Shown: piece after piece, positions 51,634-51,659 of the stretch | Numbering within the stretch: position 1 is the stretch's first letter | Layout: every line of letters starts with the position of its first letter | Assembly: GCF_000411295.1 (NCBI RefSeq) | Contig: NZ_KE150421.1 | Span: 1,769,592-1,821,250 of the forward strand | Source: Paenisporosarcina sp. HGH0030 | Lineage (GTDB): Bacteria; Bacillota; Bacilli; Bacillales_A; Planococcaceae | DNA: 51,659 nucleotides | Direction: 5' to 3' | Notes under the pieces: model-generated | The model's database searches: none | What the model was told of the DNA's origin: nothing | Seen by the model: only the letters and a program-made list of their open reading frames with translations | Program-made: the position numbers and the translations under genes

Positions 51634-51659
51634 ATTTGCTCCTGCGGTTACTCGTCGCA
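51634..51659. repeat. 30-bp minisatellite at right window edge
   Basis: GCTCCTGCG followed by GTTACTCGTCGCA repeats the unit of the left edge. A diverged copy (TCGCAGTAACTATT) lies just before. The window breaks inside the unit. Confidence 0.8.

Overview
The window is a low-to-moderate G+C Firmicutes chromosome segment from an endospore-forming member of the Bacillales, most likely the Planococcaceae (Sporosarcina-like). The evidence is gene order matching the Bacillus subtilis ywpF-to-rpoE arc (fabZ, mbl, spoIIID, spoIIQ, spoIID, murAA, atp operon, upp, glyA, ywl genes, prfA, tdk, rho, murAB, fbaA, spo0F, pyrG, rpoE), together with sporulation genes, strong GGAGG-type ribosome binding sites and frequent TTG/GTG starts. 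Almost every gene is on the minus strand; the only plus-strand genes are ywpF, a DUF1540 gene and a 511-residue membrane protein.

Layout: 1-3.5 kb holds ssbB, ywpF, a lipoprotein, an unknown gene and fabZ. From 3.2 to 8.6 kb are an EpuA-like protein, mbl, spoIIID, spoIIQ, spoIID and murAA (cell shape, engulfment and peptidoglycan synthesis). From 8.9 to 16.6 kb are ywzB and the complete F1Fo ATP synthase operon behind a near-consensus sigma-A promoter. From 16.9 to 29.1 kb are wecB/mnaA, upp, an amino-acid permease, glyA, ywlG, rpiB, ywlE, mntP, ywlC, spoIIR, prmC, prfA and tdk. From 29.4 to 31.7 kb are two small genes, a YeiH-type transporter and rpmE. From 31.8 to 40.6 kb are rho, glpX, murAB, a transaldolase-like gene, fbaA, spo0F, pyrG, rpoE and a 54-residue membrane protein. 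From 40.9 to 42.5 kb is the unknown membrane protein. From 42.8 to 51.4 kb is a catabolic operon: thiolase, 3-hydroxybutyryl-CoA dehydrogenase, two acyl-CoA dehydrogenases, a TetR regulator and the fused isobutyryl-CoA mutase IcmF, suited to branched-chain and short-chain acyl-CoA breakdown.

Regulatory signals can be read directly: a paired ComK-type AT box before ssbB, a sigma-F promoter before spoIIQ, a sigma-H promoter before spo0F, a pyrG promoter starting at GGGCTC with a C-rich attenuator, a cre-like site before the thiolase operon, and an intrinsic terminator built into the first codons of prmC just after the prfA stop.

The least explained material is intergenic. Degenerate repeat arrays with an exact or near-exact 21-bp period occur in several gaps (around 6.9, 16.8, 18.9, 23.3, 42.7 and 51.5 kb). 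A 30-bp minisatellite sits at both window ends. A 172-bp MITE-like element with inverted ends lies between the two acyl-CoA dehydrogenase genes, and a 46-bp dispersed repeat occurs twice. I saw no rRNA, tRNA, CRISPR array, prophage or insertion sequence.
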